A DNA stretch of 64,000 nucleotides, taken from NCBI RefSeq assembly GCF_025024155.1, contig NW_026251748.1, positions 124,001 to 188,000 of the forward strand, written 5' to 3'. This document shows positions 1 through 12,703 of this stretch, piece by piece. Position 1 is the stretch's first letter. Every line of letters starts with the position of its first letter. The notes below the pieces were generated by a model that worked only from the letters and a program-made list of their open reading frames with translations, was not told the origin of the DNA and ran no database searches. The position numbers were made by a program, and so were the translations under genes. This stretch comes from Gamsiella multidivaricata (lineage: Eukaryota; Mortierellomycota; Mortierellomycetes; Mortierellales; Mortierellaceae).

Positions 1-2184
1 AGCGCCTCGTCGATGGTCGTCACCCAAATATCTCCGGAATCTAATTCGTCAGATACAGTCAGCAAGTTCTTCTAACTTAACGTGCAACAGTGATGGGACA
101 GATCAAAATCGAGTGCAACTTACTACAGCCCAATGCGACCAGAGTGTCGTTGAGCATCACTGAATAAGTCACAATGGGCGTCGGAAAGGTGTCATCACCG
201 GTGGCACTCCATTGAATGCATGCCTTCTGTATATCATAGTCTATGTTGAATATAAGTAACACATTAGAATACTACTGCAAAAGATAAAAACGCACCATCA
301 TCGAGCTAAGGAAGATACCTTGGACGTGAGGATGTCTTGAGTTCAAGTCTCCCAACTTGACACTCGTGTAATTGATGTCTTTGCGTCCATTTCGAAGGCT
401 CAAGAGATATGATCTCGCCTTGTTTTCGAAGACAAGCAAATGAGGGAGATATCCTGAGCAGAATTGCATATCACAGACTGAAAGGCATACGATTAAGAAC
501 AGGATGAGCAGAAAGGGCATAATGCAGTACTTCATAACGCTGCCCATGACATTACCTTGTACTGGATCGGTGGACGCCAATGTTTTGGCACTGTGCAAGG
601 AACACGACGACGTTAGCACGACCACATCAACAGTTTCATTAAATCAGATCTCACATCTTGCGATACCTTGGTTCTAGAACGGAGCTCGATGAATCATCTG
701 CTGAAGAGTGATCGCCCTTTTGGTCAAATTCCGCAATGGAATACATTAAGACGCGACCCGACTATCAAACAGTATATTCCACGATCGAGGAATTGTATTG
801 TCAGTTCGAATTTGCCATGATATTTACCAAGGACTGAAGCGAGAAGTTTTATAGAGTCACTCTTACCTGCGTCCATACAACAACATTGCCTGCACAAATA
901 AATTCCGCACCCGCTAGCGACTCATTCTCGGGACATGGAATCACATAACATGTTTTCCTTTGAGCTTGTATGCAAACGATCTAAAAATTCGCAGAGAATC
1001 GTTATTTAGCGCTAGATTACGTTTTTTTTTTTTTTTTTTTTTTTTAAGAAAAAAAAAAGACATATTGAAGGTTGATTTAGCCTGTTTATACCTGTGCAGA
1101 ACTTCTCGTGACCAACACGACCCATGAAGCGTTATATCGACAGGCGACGAGCGATACAATGCTATCGTGTGTATCTGTACAAATATCGTAAACCTTAGAC
1201 TTGACGACTGCTAGGCTGGAGGTGTCAAAGATCCACATAGATAGCTTGCAGTCAGCCGACACTGAGAGAATTCTACTCTGATGTTGGTCTTCAAAATAAA
1301 TAAGCATTTCCGTTAATTGCTCGTCCCTAATCTCGGCAGGATTAGCAGAAGCCTTCACTACGTACCATCTCCTAGTAAGGACGTGCAATAAACCCAATCC
1401 AAGTGCCCGCCCCAAACTCGGACAACCTCCAATGAAGTTGAATCCAGAATACAGGCCTCGTTCGAGGCACCGGCGCAAACAATAAACTTGGGACCTGATC
1501 CTGACTGAGCCGCCAATGTATGTCAGTCATGTGCAAAAGTCTTGTCAGCAGCATGTATGAAGTCTAGAGATGATTAGCGAGTCTACCTTTCCCACAGAAA
1601 AGAACACGCCAAGGTATTCCGGAACGCCGATGAATGCGTTTGAGTTAGACTGCAGGCAGCGACCATCTGCCAGGTTCCACTTCTTGACTTCCCTAGCATG
1701 TCCAATGGGTGCGATAGGGTTTAAGGGTCGGCAGTTGTCTCGAATGCCGTAAAAACCTGACCCGTGCCTTACCCGTCTTCAGAAGCGCTTATGAGAATCC
1801 ACTCGCTTGTCGAATTGTTGTCGCCTTCCACGAGCATAGCCTCGAGTGCCGTTATGCGACAGCTGTGCCCTATAAGTAACGTGTAGGGTTCCAGCTGAGA
1901 AGGAGCCAAGGAATCGGCTGATCAGCCTTACGTATACCATGCATTTGAGCGCCACGCATTCTATTTTGTCCGCAGTGTGTTCCAAGTACCATGACTAAAT
2001 TGGCAGAAGTGTGCGGGGTCGAGGACGTGTCAGACGGACCACAAGCCGCTTTGAAGACCCAAATAAGGCCGTCTTCGAGACCAGAAACCACATAGTCTCC
2101 ACGCGCGAGTGTCGAAGATATGGTTGCGGCCGATATGTTCCTAGTCCAAAAGGCGATTGGTATGGACAGGGATGCCGAAGCCAT
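1..2184 (-). CDS. WD40-repeat protein, WDR7/rabconnectin-3-beta-like (3' end off the left edge)
   Basis: Multi-exon minus-strand gene read in pieces. The start at 2184 gives MASASLSIPIAFWTRNIS, which has the layout of WDR7 N-termini (short hydrophobic strand, then a first WD repeat). The first exon carries a WD-like strand ending GLEDGLIWVFKA. The second exon reads through WILISASEDG, the next gives VKKWNLADGRC, and the exon near 1365-1500 gives an ACILDSTSLEVVRVWGGHLDW repeat pattern. Further exons lie near 1,190-1,330 and 80-260, and the last visible donor near 75 shows that coding continues past the window. WDR7 partners DMXL/Rav1 proteins in V-ATPase regulation and endosomal trafficking; that role is inferred from the family. 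A run of 24 T (A on the coding strand) at 1022-1045 falls in an apparent intron. An alternative in-frame ATG at 2220 would add 12 residues. WD40 identity is firm; the WDR7 assignment is moderate. Confidence 0.7.
1022..1045. repeat. T24 homopolymer run in an intron of the WD40 gene
   Basis: 24 consecutive T followed by AAGAAAAAAAAAA, so a T and an A tract lie close together. On the coding (minus) strand it is a long A tract. Confidence 0.85.
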
Positions 2185-2521
2185 TCTACAGTTGGTTCTA
2201 GATTCCTTGACGGCGGGCAAGTTCGAATGTAGGAAGGAAAAAAGTAGAGGTCAGCCTACAACGCTCACTGGCGCGTCTATGGCACGTCACGTTGCACGAG
2301 AAGAAGTGCATCCTGCATCCATCTCCGCGTTCATCAACTGGTCATCTCATCATCCTCATTTTGCGACGTGTCATCCCGCCCTTCACTTCGTAAAGCATAT
2401 CGATTTTATTCGCCTGCTGTCCAGCCTAAGGCTACTTCTTTAACTACCCCAACTCGACATACGTACGTCCCAAAAGCCTTAGAGTGTTCCCTTCCAGACA
2501 GAGAAAAGGCACTAAGCGAGG
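2185..2521. promoter_or_regulatory. Divergent intergenic region between the WD40 gene and MON2
   Basis: About 337 bp separate the two divergent start codons, so both promoters must lie here or reach into the 5' exons. I see no convincing TATA box or long tract. The shared region allows co-regulation of two trafficking genes, but this is inference from geometry only. Confidence 0.5.
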
Positions 2522-5500
2522 ATGAGCATTGCAGCCTACCTTCAAACAGAACTTGTCGCTCTGTCCAATGAAGCGAGGCGCAAGCACCCAGAAATCAAGG
2601 AGGTAGCGTGCATTATTGCAGGATCAATGGGCATCGCTTGTCCAGGAACCCAAGTTGTTAAACGCTTGAAGTGCCCTCTTAAAATGTTGGTACATCTCTG
2701 ATATCTTTTGTAGGCTGCCGAGAGGGTTATCGCTTTACTACGACACCCCGGACAAGGACAGGGTTCCAGTCTTGCCAATGGTCAGTAATCATTTGAGTCG
2801 CTGTTGTACTCAGTAAACTATGTAGGCGCCGTGCAGTTGTGCCTATCCATATACTAACGTGTTTTCTCAAAAACAGTGCTTAGCCAGAATCAAGATGTAC
2901 TCAAGCCGTTTCTTCTCGCGTGTGACACCAAAAACGTCAAGTTGGTGACCATATCGATGGGATGTCTCCGCGAGCTAATATCTCATCGTGCTATGCCCGA
3001 GGTATCAAGCGCGTTGAGCATGATGGAAAAGATGTTAGACCCAGATCGGACATGCCACTTACGCTCGTCGTCACTTTATTCTTTGATGATCAATGTTTCC
3101 AATTCAGAGCGCCATCGAAGTGGTATTAAAGACGTTGAACGACATCATGTCCCATGGAGTGGAGATACAGCTCAAGATTTTGCAGACGATCTTGCCGCTT
3201 TTGACCAACTATAATGTCCACGGAGATTCGCTGGCAGAGGTCAGTATTTTCAATCATTTTGGTGCACCTGGACTGCTCGGCCATATGGAGGCTGCTCGGC
3301 TAACCAACTAGTCGATTATCTTCGCTCTAGGCACTTCTTCTCTGTTTTCGCCTACAAGATTCCAGGGTTGTTTTTGTCAATAACACTGCCGCAGCGACCC
3401 TTCGTCAATTAGTGATATACATATTTGAAAAGGTTGGCGACGAAGACTTGGCGAAGCAGGAGCAAGGTAACGGAGGTGATCTGAAGGCGATGACAACGTG
3501 CTGTACTTGCGGCATGGAGCCGTTGCTCATCTTGGACTCTCATTTTGTAGGAAAAACTAGCCAATGGCAAGAAAAGGAGGAAGCTACTGATGCCCCGGCG
3601 TCAGAACAGGAGAATGAAGAGCAGCTGGGACCATGCGCCTTGGATGCGTATCTGCTGTTTCAGGATTTGTGCCTCCTTACCAACTCTGAGCACGCTCGTT
3701 TCTTGAAGCTTGGCAGCATCAGCCGGACGTTTGGACTAGAACTTATCGAGAGTGTTCTAACCAACCACTTTCACCTTTTCAAGCAGGTATGCGGATGCGG
3801 GGCAGCTGGTTTATTTTGTCCGCAGGGTTCTCTGTGTTTTTTTCGTCTTTCCCTTTCGATTCTTTTTGGTGACAAGTTGCAGGAACCGTCATTTTAATGC
3901 CATTCATGCCATCATCAACTGTAGCACGAGGAGTTTGCCTCGCTCTTGCGTGAGAGGGTCTGCCCCTTGATTATCAAGAACTTCTCCGACAAGCAGGATT
4001 TCCCGCAGACCATGCGCCTCATGCGAGTGGTGTACATACTGATCAAGCAGTTTCATGAGATCTTGGTAGGTTTTCGGAAGATCCACTATGTTATTCACGG
4101 ACTCCTGTTTCAGAGCCATCGCATATCAAGGCGGCTGACATGGTTGAGATTCACTTCATGGGACGTCTATAGGCTATCGAATGCGAAATTTTTCTCTCGA
4201 TGTTGATCAAGCTGCTGGAGCCAGAGGGGAACATCCTATGGCAGAGAGTGTTGGCGATGGAGATATTCAGGGGAATATGCGGGGACAACGCTCTCATGAG
4301 AAGAGTATATAATGCGTATGACCAGCAAGGAACAAGCACGGACATCTTTGGAGACATGATCATTGCTATCGGGCGTCTATCAACTGAGAAGCCACAGCTT
4401 ATCGGCGCAGGGAGCTTCGTTCAGGACAGCTCTGAGAATACCAAACCAGCCAGTGTCAACGAGAGGGATGCGAATGAAGGTGGAATCGGCGGCCTAAGCA
4501 TCCCAACTTCGACCATGCGTATTCAATGGTAGGTTCCCTTCATGTTCACAGTTTGGATTTTTTGTCTATCAACCTCTTATTCTTACCGCTCTCTTTATTT
4601 TTATCTTATTTTACAGCGTAGATCAACTCGATAAAGCAGATCCTCCTCAGATCCCGGAGACATACCTATACTATTTATCTCTCGTGTGCACCAACTCAAT
4701 CGCGGATGGGCTGGCATCCTACATATTCCCGATCGTCTCGCAGGCACTACACGATCAGCAACGACTCGCACAGGAACAAAGGGACACCACGGAAAGCGCA
4801 GATCCTGCTCAAGCAAAACCAGTTCTCTCCCTGTTTCCCAACACAAACTCTCTTGAACTCTCGAAAACAAAGGAGGCTGACGACATTGCGCTGGTTACCA
4901 TCATGGCGGAGTCAGCCTGGCCTGGATTGCTGGCAGCATTCTCATACTTCCTCGGCTCGAATCTGGACGAGGAGCTGTTTCACAATGTGATGCGTGCCTA
5001 CCAAAACTTTACCAGTGTTTGTGGTGTCTTGCAACTTGTTATACCACGAGATGCGTTTTTGACCTCGCTGTGCAAAAACTGTCTTCCGATCCTTCCAGCA
5101 TTGGAGCATCGGCCAGGACCACCTACTGGCAACAGCGCGATCCAGGATACAACAACTCCAAATATTTCAGAAAAGAACATGTACTGTCTACGTATCCTGC
5201 TCAATGTTGCTCAGTATCTTGGAGGCACCTTATTCGACAGCTGGTATCTCATTCTGGAGACCATGCAGCAGGCGGAGTATTTGCTGAAGGCTAAGCTGCA
5301 TCGGAGTTCCTCAGGACAGATGAAAAAGGCTGGAGCAGGAAATTTTGGAAGCAGCCAGCAGACTGCAAAAGCACTCTCACCGTCACAGAGCTCTTCTCAC
5401 AAATCCACGAATAACGCTATCGACTATGCTGGATTAGCAGCAGGCTCCTCGCATCAGGATGCGGACGTGCTGGCCCTTCTTGCGTCGTTTAAGCAGCTGT

Positions 5501-8500
5501 TCGATCTCTCAACACATCTCGACATTCCTTCGTTCCGGAGCTTTACACGTGCACTATGCAAATTGGGCGCAGCTGGAAGTGGTCTCCCCTTCTCGGATGG
5601 CAAAGGGGCAACCACTGCTCCGTTTCTCAAGGGACTGCGACACATCAACGTATGTCTCGTATCTCGAATTCAATTTGTTTCTCCACTTTTTTTAAGACAA
5701 CTTCTCAACGTTTCAAGTTTCCTCATCTAGAAATCAGACGACAGGTCGTTTGCGATCGAGAAGCTGAGGCATATATGCTTACTCAATGTCGATCGGATTG
5801 CCTCAGGAGAGAAAGGCATCACGGTCTGGGATATTGCTGTGGGATACCTGATTGAGACGTCCAACCATCCAGCGCCCTCAGCTCAGATTCGAATGCAGGC
5901 ATGCGATGCCATCTCTGATATCATCATCGCGGCTATGGCGCATGCGGAACAAAACTCTATGGCGAAGCAGGAGGAAACCCAAATGCGCGTGATGAATAAT
6001 TTGCGGGAGCTGATCCAGGGGCACAGCAATTCGCTAGTGGAGATTCAACGCATGGGTCTGGAGACACTCAACAAACTGCTTCAGACGTCAGGCCAATCCC
6101 TGTCCTTTGGATGGGGTATCATCTTTGAAATGATTCAAAGCTCGATTGGAACACTTCCTTCAAGAATACCAGCGGAGTCAACACCACAGCAAGACCAAGC
6201 CAGCGACGAGATCGACCACCAACCGTCCACGGGTCCTGCAAAACCTACTGGACTTGTTCGGATTGCATTCCCGTGCCTGCAGTTGATTTGCACGGACTTT
6301 TTGTCGCTGTTGAGTGCAGATAACCTTCAGCTCTGTATCGATACCCTAGCCGCCTTTGGTTATCAGACTGAGGACCTCAACATCTCCCTTACTTCTGTCG
6401 GTCTACTTTGGAACATCTCCGACTTTATTCAACAGAGCTTGCGGGACTTTGGATCGTCTGCGCTCGACCCAGCAACAGAATCAAGTTCAGTCGAATCGGG
6501 AGCCGTTGAAGATATAGTACTGCAGTTTCCGGATCCCACCCTGTCTCAAAAGAACCTCAATGGGCTCTGGATGCTACTTCTCTACAAGATTTCAACCCTT
6601 TGCTCAGATGCTCGTCCAGAAGTTAGGAACGGCGCGATACAAACGCTGCTTCGAACAATTCAGATCAACGCCATCAGCTTGGACCTGCGGTCATGGCGTC
6701 AGTGCGTGTGGAAGATTCTTCTACCTCTTTTGGACGAGATCGATATATCCTCGTGTCGAAAAGTCGACTATGTGCAGCCCCAACCTGCTCCTACGGGTTC
6801 ATTTGTGATGCGCAACGATTCGCCAAGCAAGCAATGGGATGAGACGCATGTGCTACTATTTAATGGTCTTGCGGATGTGTTCCAGGCGTTTTTGCTGCAG
6901 TTGATCAGATTGAACGACTATTTGGAAGCCTGGGTGTTTCTTTTAGAGCGACTTGAGACGGCATCGCTGTTTTCATCGCCAGATGTGGCCATCGCCGCTT
7001 TGAAAGGCATCCAAACGATGATGAAGGTTCCAGCTGCAAAAGACGACGAGGCTTCCAAGGACCATCCAGACAGCGAACAGCGAGAACAACGGCTGGAACG
7101 ACTCTGGGACACGGCTTGGCAAGTTTGGGAGCGGATTGGCTGTGCTATCGTGGGGCGTGAGCCATCCATTGGTGAACAGCGCGTGGACTACAGTGCTCGA
7201 GACCGGCCTATGACCAAAAACTTTACACAGGACACGCTTACGGAATATGTTAACATTATGCATCATTTGTATCCCATCCTTGCCAAGAAGTTCCAACTAA
7301 GGGATTTGCGAGCGTTCCTAGACGTTGTCCATCTGGTGCTGATCTTTGATGCCAGCCCTGTGTACAGACCTGACATTGACTACCTATCGCCACTGCAGCT
7401 CTCGATCCACGACGCCTTGACAATGCTTAATCTGAATACCATATCCGGCGGTCCCGCCGCTGTCTTGGAGCAACTTACAAACCAATTCCTTCTTGCCTTT
7501 GAAGTTGAGCCTGTAGGCGCACCCACGAACGCGCCGACAAATTCGACAGGATCTGTCAAGCCAACATATATTGCTCTTTGTAAGGTGACGGTGGCAAGAA
7601 TCGTCTCCATGCTGGACAAATTCCAGCGGGAAAAAGGAATCTATGCGGACGGGGTCTATGCCAAGGTTCTCAAGGTACCCAATCAGCCATGCGGATCTGG
7701 AAATGATCATCAATGCTGGTGTACTGTTCGTATCTGCTAACGTGTAACGTCTGCCTATGATCGAATACTCCTAGTCGTTTGGTACTGCCATGAGGCTGCG
7801 TTATAAATGCCCACCGTCGTATAAACACGTTGAAGATGCTCCACTTTGGAAAACAGCTACGACAGCCTTCATGGAGAGCATTAAATACGGTCTCACTGTC
7901 GTCGAGTCTTTGGAAAATGGTACGAGATTATATCGCCTGGAGCACTTGAATTGCCACAGTATCTATCTGCACTCTTCTAAATTGTGATGTCCTTCAATCT
8001 TGATAGACATTTCCGATGAACAATTTTTTGAGATCTGGCGCGAAATCGTTGATGTGTGTCGCGGAACAATGGCGCCTGCACTGTAAGTGTATTTGCAGCA
8101 GCTCTTGCCGCTTCGCCTTTTCATGCGTACACTACCTAACTCTTTTGTCGTTTAACCACCTTAGACCTATTCCGTTAACGGATATGTCACTTAAGAGCCA
8201 GGCTCTAGACGAATCGTTTGATTTGGTTTACCTTCACACTCTCAAAACAAAGGTCTTCTTTAGGATGGGATATCATCGCGTGCCTATGGACACTCTGGCC
8301 GAGTTAATCCAAATCCTCGATCGCGCAGCCAATCTCTACATCCTCTCCACCCCGGCCATGATAGATGCTCCGACGACCATTACAGTACCCACAGCGTCGC
8401 AAGCACCTTTATCGGCGTCTGTCACCAATGACAGGCAGATTAATTCAACCGATTCAAAGTCAAAGCTGGCGTCCTCTGCCGCGGACGATTCGCATCTAGA

Positions 8501-9259
8501 CATTATCCAAGGCCTGGGCATCACTTTGCACTCAACTACGAACACCATGGTTCCTGTCCGACGCGAACGATTCGCATTTGCCTGTCTTGAAACCCTATTC
8601 GACCTCTGCTCGTCGGGGGAGGAGCTACAACAGGAGAACAATGAACAGAATGGAGTGAACCGAGGCATTAGCACTTGTAGCAGTGGTGGCCCTGTGTCTG
8701 CGCACACAATAAGCCCACCAGAGATGGAGCTTCGGAATAGGACTGCCAATGTGATGACGCCTGTGCTGATGCAAAGGTGCCATGCATTGCTGGACGCTTA
8801 CAGCGCAGACCAGGCTCTATTGGGCAAATGCCCCTTCCCGCGGTTGCGTCACCAAGAAATCTCACTGATCTTGCAAAGACTTGACCAGCTGAAGTTAGTA
8901 CCAGGCGTCCTCAGTTTAGAATCTGGGCATGACAATGGACGAAAGGGTCAGCAGCAGCCCCAGTTTGGTAAGTGAAGTAGAGGGCTATAGGACTTACGAT
9001 TGGCGCATTGGTGCATCCATTGTACAAAGATTAGAACAAAACTAATGACCTCAATGCTTCTTTTTCGGATGTTGCTTCTCGGATATGTCAAACTTGTATA
9101 GCTGAGATTAGAGAGAGTGTCCTCACAGGGCCAACGGCGCATCTATTTTATTTGTACGATCCTCTGACGGACGCCATGTTCTGTCATGATCCAGAGGTGC
9201 TGCTCCTACTCAAGGCATGTCTCAAGACAGCAGGACGGTCCATTGGCCTTTGCAAATAG
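2522..9259 (+). CDS. MON2: Mon2/Ysl2-like protein, Arf-GEF-related endosome/Golgi trafficking factor
   Basis: Large multi-exon gene. The start at 2522 gives [19 protein letters not shown], and the spliced sequence continues with [13 protein letters not shown], then [19 protein letters not shown]: the dimerisation/cyclophilin-binding (DCB) region of Mon2. The middle exons at 4,684-5,650 and 5,720-7,672 hold the HUS-like and HEAT-repeat-like parts, including [17 protein letters not shown] helices and a long [13 protein letters not shown] stretch. The C-terminal exons include a [15 protein letters not shown] block, and the last exon ends with [17 protein letters not shown] and stop at 9259. Introns are mostly 50-130 bp with GT-AG ends. 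Mon2 works on the trans-Golgi/endosome with Dop1 and the flippase Neo1 and resembles large Arf-GEFs but lacks a Sec7 domain; none was seen here. Family assignment is firm. Exact exon borders between 3,000 and 4,700 were not all resolved. Confidence 0.88.
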
Positions 9260-9429
9260 CCATTTTGGTAAACGCGACAACTCCTTAGTAATAAAAAGCT
9301 TCATTATACAATGCTTGTCTAGAAGTAGATCGAAATCCTTTTGGCAGACGCCGTGGTGAATATCCAGTGGAATGTACAATCCAACGGCGCGAAACACATA
9401 GGCTTAGATCATGCTGGTGATGTGAGCCG

Positions 9430-9759
9430 TCATGTACATATGGGTAGCAATCGTTTGATCACCGCTGCTTTTGATATTGGTTGCCCTTGATATGCAGCCA
9501 ATTCAAGAACCAATCGTTGAAAAACGACGGAGTAAATCCTTGGGAATCTTTGCCTTGTAACGCGAAGTAGCCTTCTTTTCCTTCTGTAGAGCAGAGTGGA
9601 AATGTGAAAGACGAGAACAATAGGATCTGTGGACTTTACAGGTGTTAACGCATATACGCACTGCGAAGGACGCCAAAGCCTTTTATTCCGGCAAGCCTTA
9701 ATAGATGCGGGAAAATAAGAAGGCAGGATGCGGTTGATGGCCTGGTCTGTCCCGGACAT
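9430..9759 (-). CDS. Candidate small gene in the MON2 3' intergenic region (uncertain)
   Basis: An ATG at 9759 opens a 109-residue frame beginning MSGTDQAINRILPSYFPASIK. After about 34 codons a second frame looks more protein-like: it reads EGYFALQGKDSQGFTPSFF and NDWFLNWLHIKGN and stops at 9459. A GT...AG pair of only about 31 bp would join the two in phase, which is short even for this genome. I do not recognise a family. It could be a small gene, an eroded element or chance. The rest of 9260-10154 shows only AT-rich UTR-like sequence. Confidence 0.25.
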   Translation of the reverse strand: MSGTDQAINRILPSYFPASIKACRNKRLWRPSQCVYALTPVKSTDPIVLVFHISTLLYRRKRRLLRVTRQRFPRIYSVVFQRLVLELAAYQGQPISKAAVIKRLLPICT

Positions 9760-10154
9760 AATTGAAGATGACCTGTCCCTGGACGCGCTTGCTTATTCGC
9801 GTCTTTCTTTAGCTATGGATTGCCATATTTTGCGTTTCTGCTGTGCATCAATCGTCCCTTGAGATAAGCAATATTCGTTATTAGAAATCAAATATTTTAT
9901 TCATACATACAACATGGACCCTGCTTGTTGAGCATTCCGTTTGGCGCATCTTTTGTCTCTGTCGCATTGTCTTCTTAACCGAGAGAGGCTAATGAAGAAA
10001 GTATAGGGACGAATCATTTCAAGGCAGCCATCCTTCTTCAATTGCCAAGGTCCATCAAAGAAAATACAGCTATTACAAAGAGCAGAGGAACAAGTTGCTG
10101 GATTCCAAAACTCTTGGTTGTAGGACAATACATACTTGTCCAAAAGGAAACCCC

Positions 10155-11751
10155 TTAGTAGTCAAGGTCCTCCACATAGTCTTCCTCCTCCTCCTCGCGG
10201 TCAACCAGGCTCTGGTAGACCAAAGTGAAATCCTCAGGTTGGGTTAGACCTGACGCTACAATCCAGCGCGCAGACGATCCTGAGGACGACGACGTCAGTT
10301 GCTGCAACAGCCGTCGTGAACTCTCTTTTTCCTGGTTATCGCCTCTTGGCCGCAACAACCTTTCTTCGCTCTCGGCTGCAGCGGCTACGGCTTCTCGACC
10401 AGCCTTTTTTCCACCATCCTCGTTTAGGTGCTCCATCGCCCGCTCTTCCTGCTTCATGAGGTAAAACTCTTCGAATTCTTGGGGCGTTGGCGGAGAGCCA
10501 CTCCGCTCGTTTCTGACAGAGTCGGGAGTGGAGGATGATGATTTGAGGTTAGATCCAGGAGCTGGAGCTTGGTAGCGGCGAGCGGCAAGACGACCACAAT
10601 AACCATCTTTCCAGAACAATGGATGGGACGCCCACTCCTTGACACAGTCTTGAAAAGCTTCGCCTGAATCCATAAACGAGGTGGCCGCAGCCTTGATACA
10701 ATGTCGTAAGTGCGGTCCAAGCATGGCGACGAGCTGCTTCGTGACCAAGTGAGTTCTTGAGAGAGTCCAGTGGCTGTGAACAGGCGATCCCATGCTGTCG
10801 TTGTCGATATTATTATTCTCACCCGTGCTTTGGAGTGGTGCTTTGTCACCATAATCGTCTGCGCTGCATTCAGAGGCCTCAGACACCAATCCTGAGAATG
10901 CCAAGTCGTCCTTCATAGTCAAGAGTCGTCGTGGTTTCGACGACAGCAAAGTGGAGACCAAATTCTCGACATGGATGTAGTGGGTGGTGTCGGTCGTAAG
11001 AATAAAAGGGTAGGTCTGGAAGATGGGTCCTGCAAACCAATTGGTGTTGTTGTACAAAAAATGATAGGCCTATGAGGGAACAATGGAGGACCCATTTGTT
11101 AATTGCGGTTCTGGACAATCGTGCTATCTTGTCAATCTTATCTGGCGTCTGGTTCCTGTTACCTTCAGCAGCCCTGAGGGATTATCCGCCTGTCCGTTCT
11201 CGAGCACGGACGGAATCAGCATCTTGCGCATTGAGTCTTCTTTGGAATAGCCAGCTCCACCAGTACCGGCACCAGCACCGACGCCAGCATTTGCGGGGTG
11301 TGTTCCCGGCCCAAATCTGGAAGACGGCGAGTGAGCCCTTCCCTGAAATTCGCTTGGTCTTCGCATGACAGTTTCACCCTCGTGCTCACCTACAAAGAAG
11401 ACGCTCGCACCAACATCTTCAGCATCCTTGGCCCACGTCCTGGCAATGGCCCGCTTGAGTTCAAAATTGGTGGCTTTACTTAAGGACGGAGAGGGGTGCA
11501 CCAAGATGACTACGACTGGTTCCTCGACACTATTTTAGGATCACGGAGATGAGTAAATAGGTATGAGAGGTTGCTTTTTATAACTGTGCTTTGAGGAGAG
11601 AGTAAGAAAGGGTACTGTCGGCGTACCGAAGCCTCTTTGTGCGTCGATCGAGGGAGGGACGATGGAAGACAGTCCCTAGGAGGAAGAGTGTCAAGAGCAC
11701 TGTGAGGACTACTCCAGAAACCCGCACAGTTCTTGAGGTGGTTCTGAGCAT
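10155..11751 (-). CDS. Type II membrane protein, GT31-like glycosyltransferase candidate
   Basis: Three exons (11627-11751, 11163-11529, 10155-11069) give 468 residues in frame. The N-terminus has a short basic stretch then a hydrophobic anchor at about residues 11-30 (VSGVVLTVLLTLFLLGTVF), typical of Golgi type II enzymes. The lumenal part starts VVVILVHPSPSLSKATNFE followed by KRAIARTW and SVFFVGEHEGE, which has the order of the GT31 galactosyltransferase opening (S-x-x-R-x-A-I-R-x-T-W then FLLG). Further on NWFAGPIFQTYPFIL and THYIHVENLVSTLL resemble the region after the usual DxD; I did not find a clear DxD. The C-terminus is acidic and low complexity. The GT31 call rests on a few motifs, so the function is tentative; membrane topology is well supported. 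The first donor is GTACGC rather than GTAAGT. Confidence 0.6.
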
Positions 11752-12233
11752 GGATTAAGATTATCGTGCTTTGCAATGTTTGTTGCTGGTGTTGATTGGG
11801 GCCTGCTTTGGAATAGAGCACAGTGAGATGAAGATCAGGATGCGATGATGGCGGAGGTACAGAGCGAGGTGACAGGTTCCTGAATTTGGTGTGTTGTACC
11901 CCCGCATTAGAAACCTTAAATAAACAATTGGGGCCCTCGTCTGAAATGTATGTGACCCGATTTGAGTGCGTTCATGTAGATATGCTGCTGGTGCTGCCTA
12001 TAGATCCTCATCCTATCCTCAGCTATACTTTGAGCTCAGATGATGCCGGCCCCTTGGCTGACAGACGAAAAGGTAGATTATGATACAGGGTGGGATTGGG
12101 AAGGCTTGAACTGTGCGTGAACTGAGTTCGTGCAACAATGGCGACGTGATGTTAAGGGTTTAGGTGCGGTGGAGTGCTTGATCTACAATGGACGTGTTGT
12201 GAATCGAAGTTCGCCATTCGGCGCTCTTCAACA
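11752..12233. other. Intergenic stretch, no gene recognised
   Basis: About 480 bp upstream of the glycosyltransferase candidate. It holds short unsupported reading frames on both strands and presumably that gene's promoter. No repeats or RNA genes were seen. Confidence 0.5.
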
Positions 12234-12673
12234 ATGCTCAATCGAGTCCGTGCTGCCACCTTCCGCTCCAGGTCACTCGTCGGTCCTGCACCTTTTTCCA
12301 GGGCCTCGCTTTCTTCAGGACAAGGCCCTGGCTGTTAATGAGATAAACCACCATTACACGTCCTCGTTCCTATCTACTTTATGCGCAACAGGCAATCCAC
12401 CTCAAATTCATGATGTAGTGTTCAAGACCGTTGCTGATTTATGGATATCATGGACTCGGCTAACAAGGAAAGAATAATTTGGCATCAAAATGGATCTATC
12501 TTGGCATAGACATTTTCAAAACATACCAACTGCTCGATAAGGTGGAGTGCGAGATCGACTCAATCGACACAGTCGACATCCCTATCGGTGCTGCCGATAA
12601 AGCGCAGATCCTTCAAGATATCGTCGATCTTGTATACAAAGTTCGAGTCCAGTCAACCAAGCAAAGAAGCTGA
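12234..12673 (+). pseudogene. Possible remnant of a mitochondrially targeted gene
   Basis: An ATG at 12234 opens MLNRVRAATFRSRSLVGPAP followed by FSRASLSSG: arginine/serine-rich, no acids, a textbook mitochondrial presequence. It stops at 12338. Downstream, a frame ending at 12673 with ECEIDSIDTVDIPIGAADKA and QILQDIVDLVYKV looks protein-like but has no ATG. A candidate acceptor (AACAG) precedes 12392. I could not join the pieces convincingly, and I do not recognise the family. It may be a small real gene with unseen introns or a decayed one. Confidence 0.25.
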
Positions 12674-12703
12674 ATGTTTTTAATTAATGAATAAGATGTT
12701 TGA

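Noticed and set aside
12641..12660. tRNA B-box-like GTTCGAGTCC
   Set aside because: The flanks do not pair as a T stem, and no A box or acceptor stem is present.
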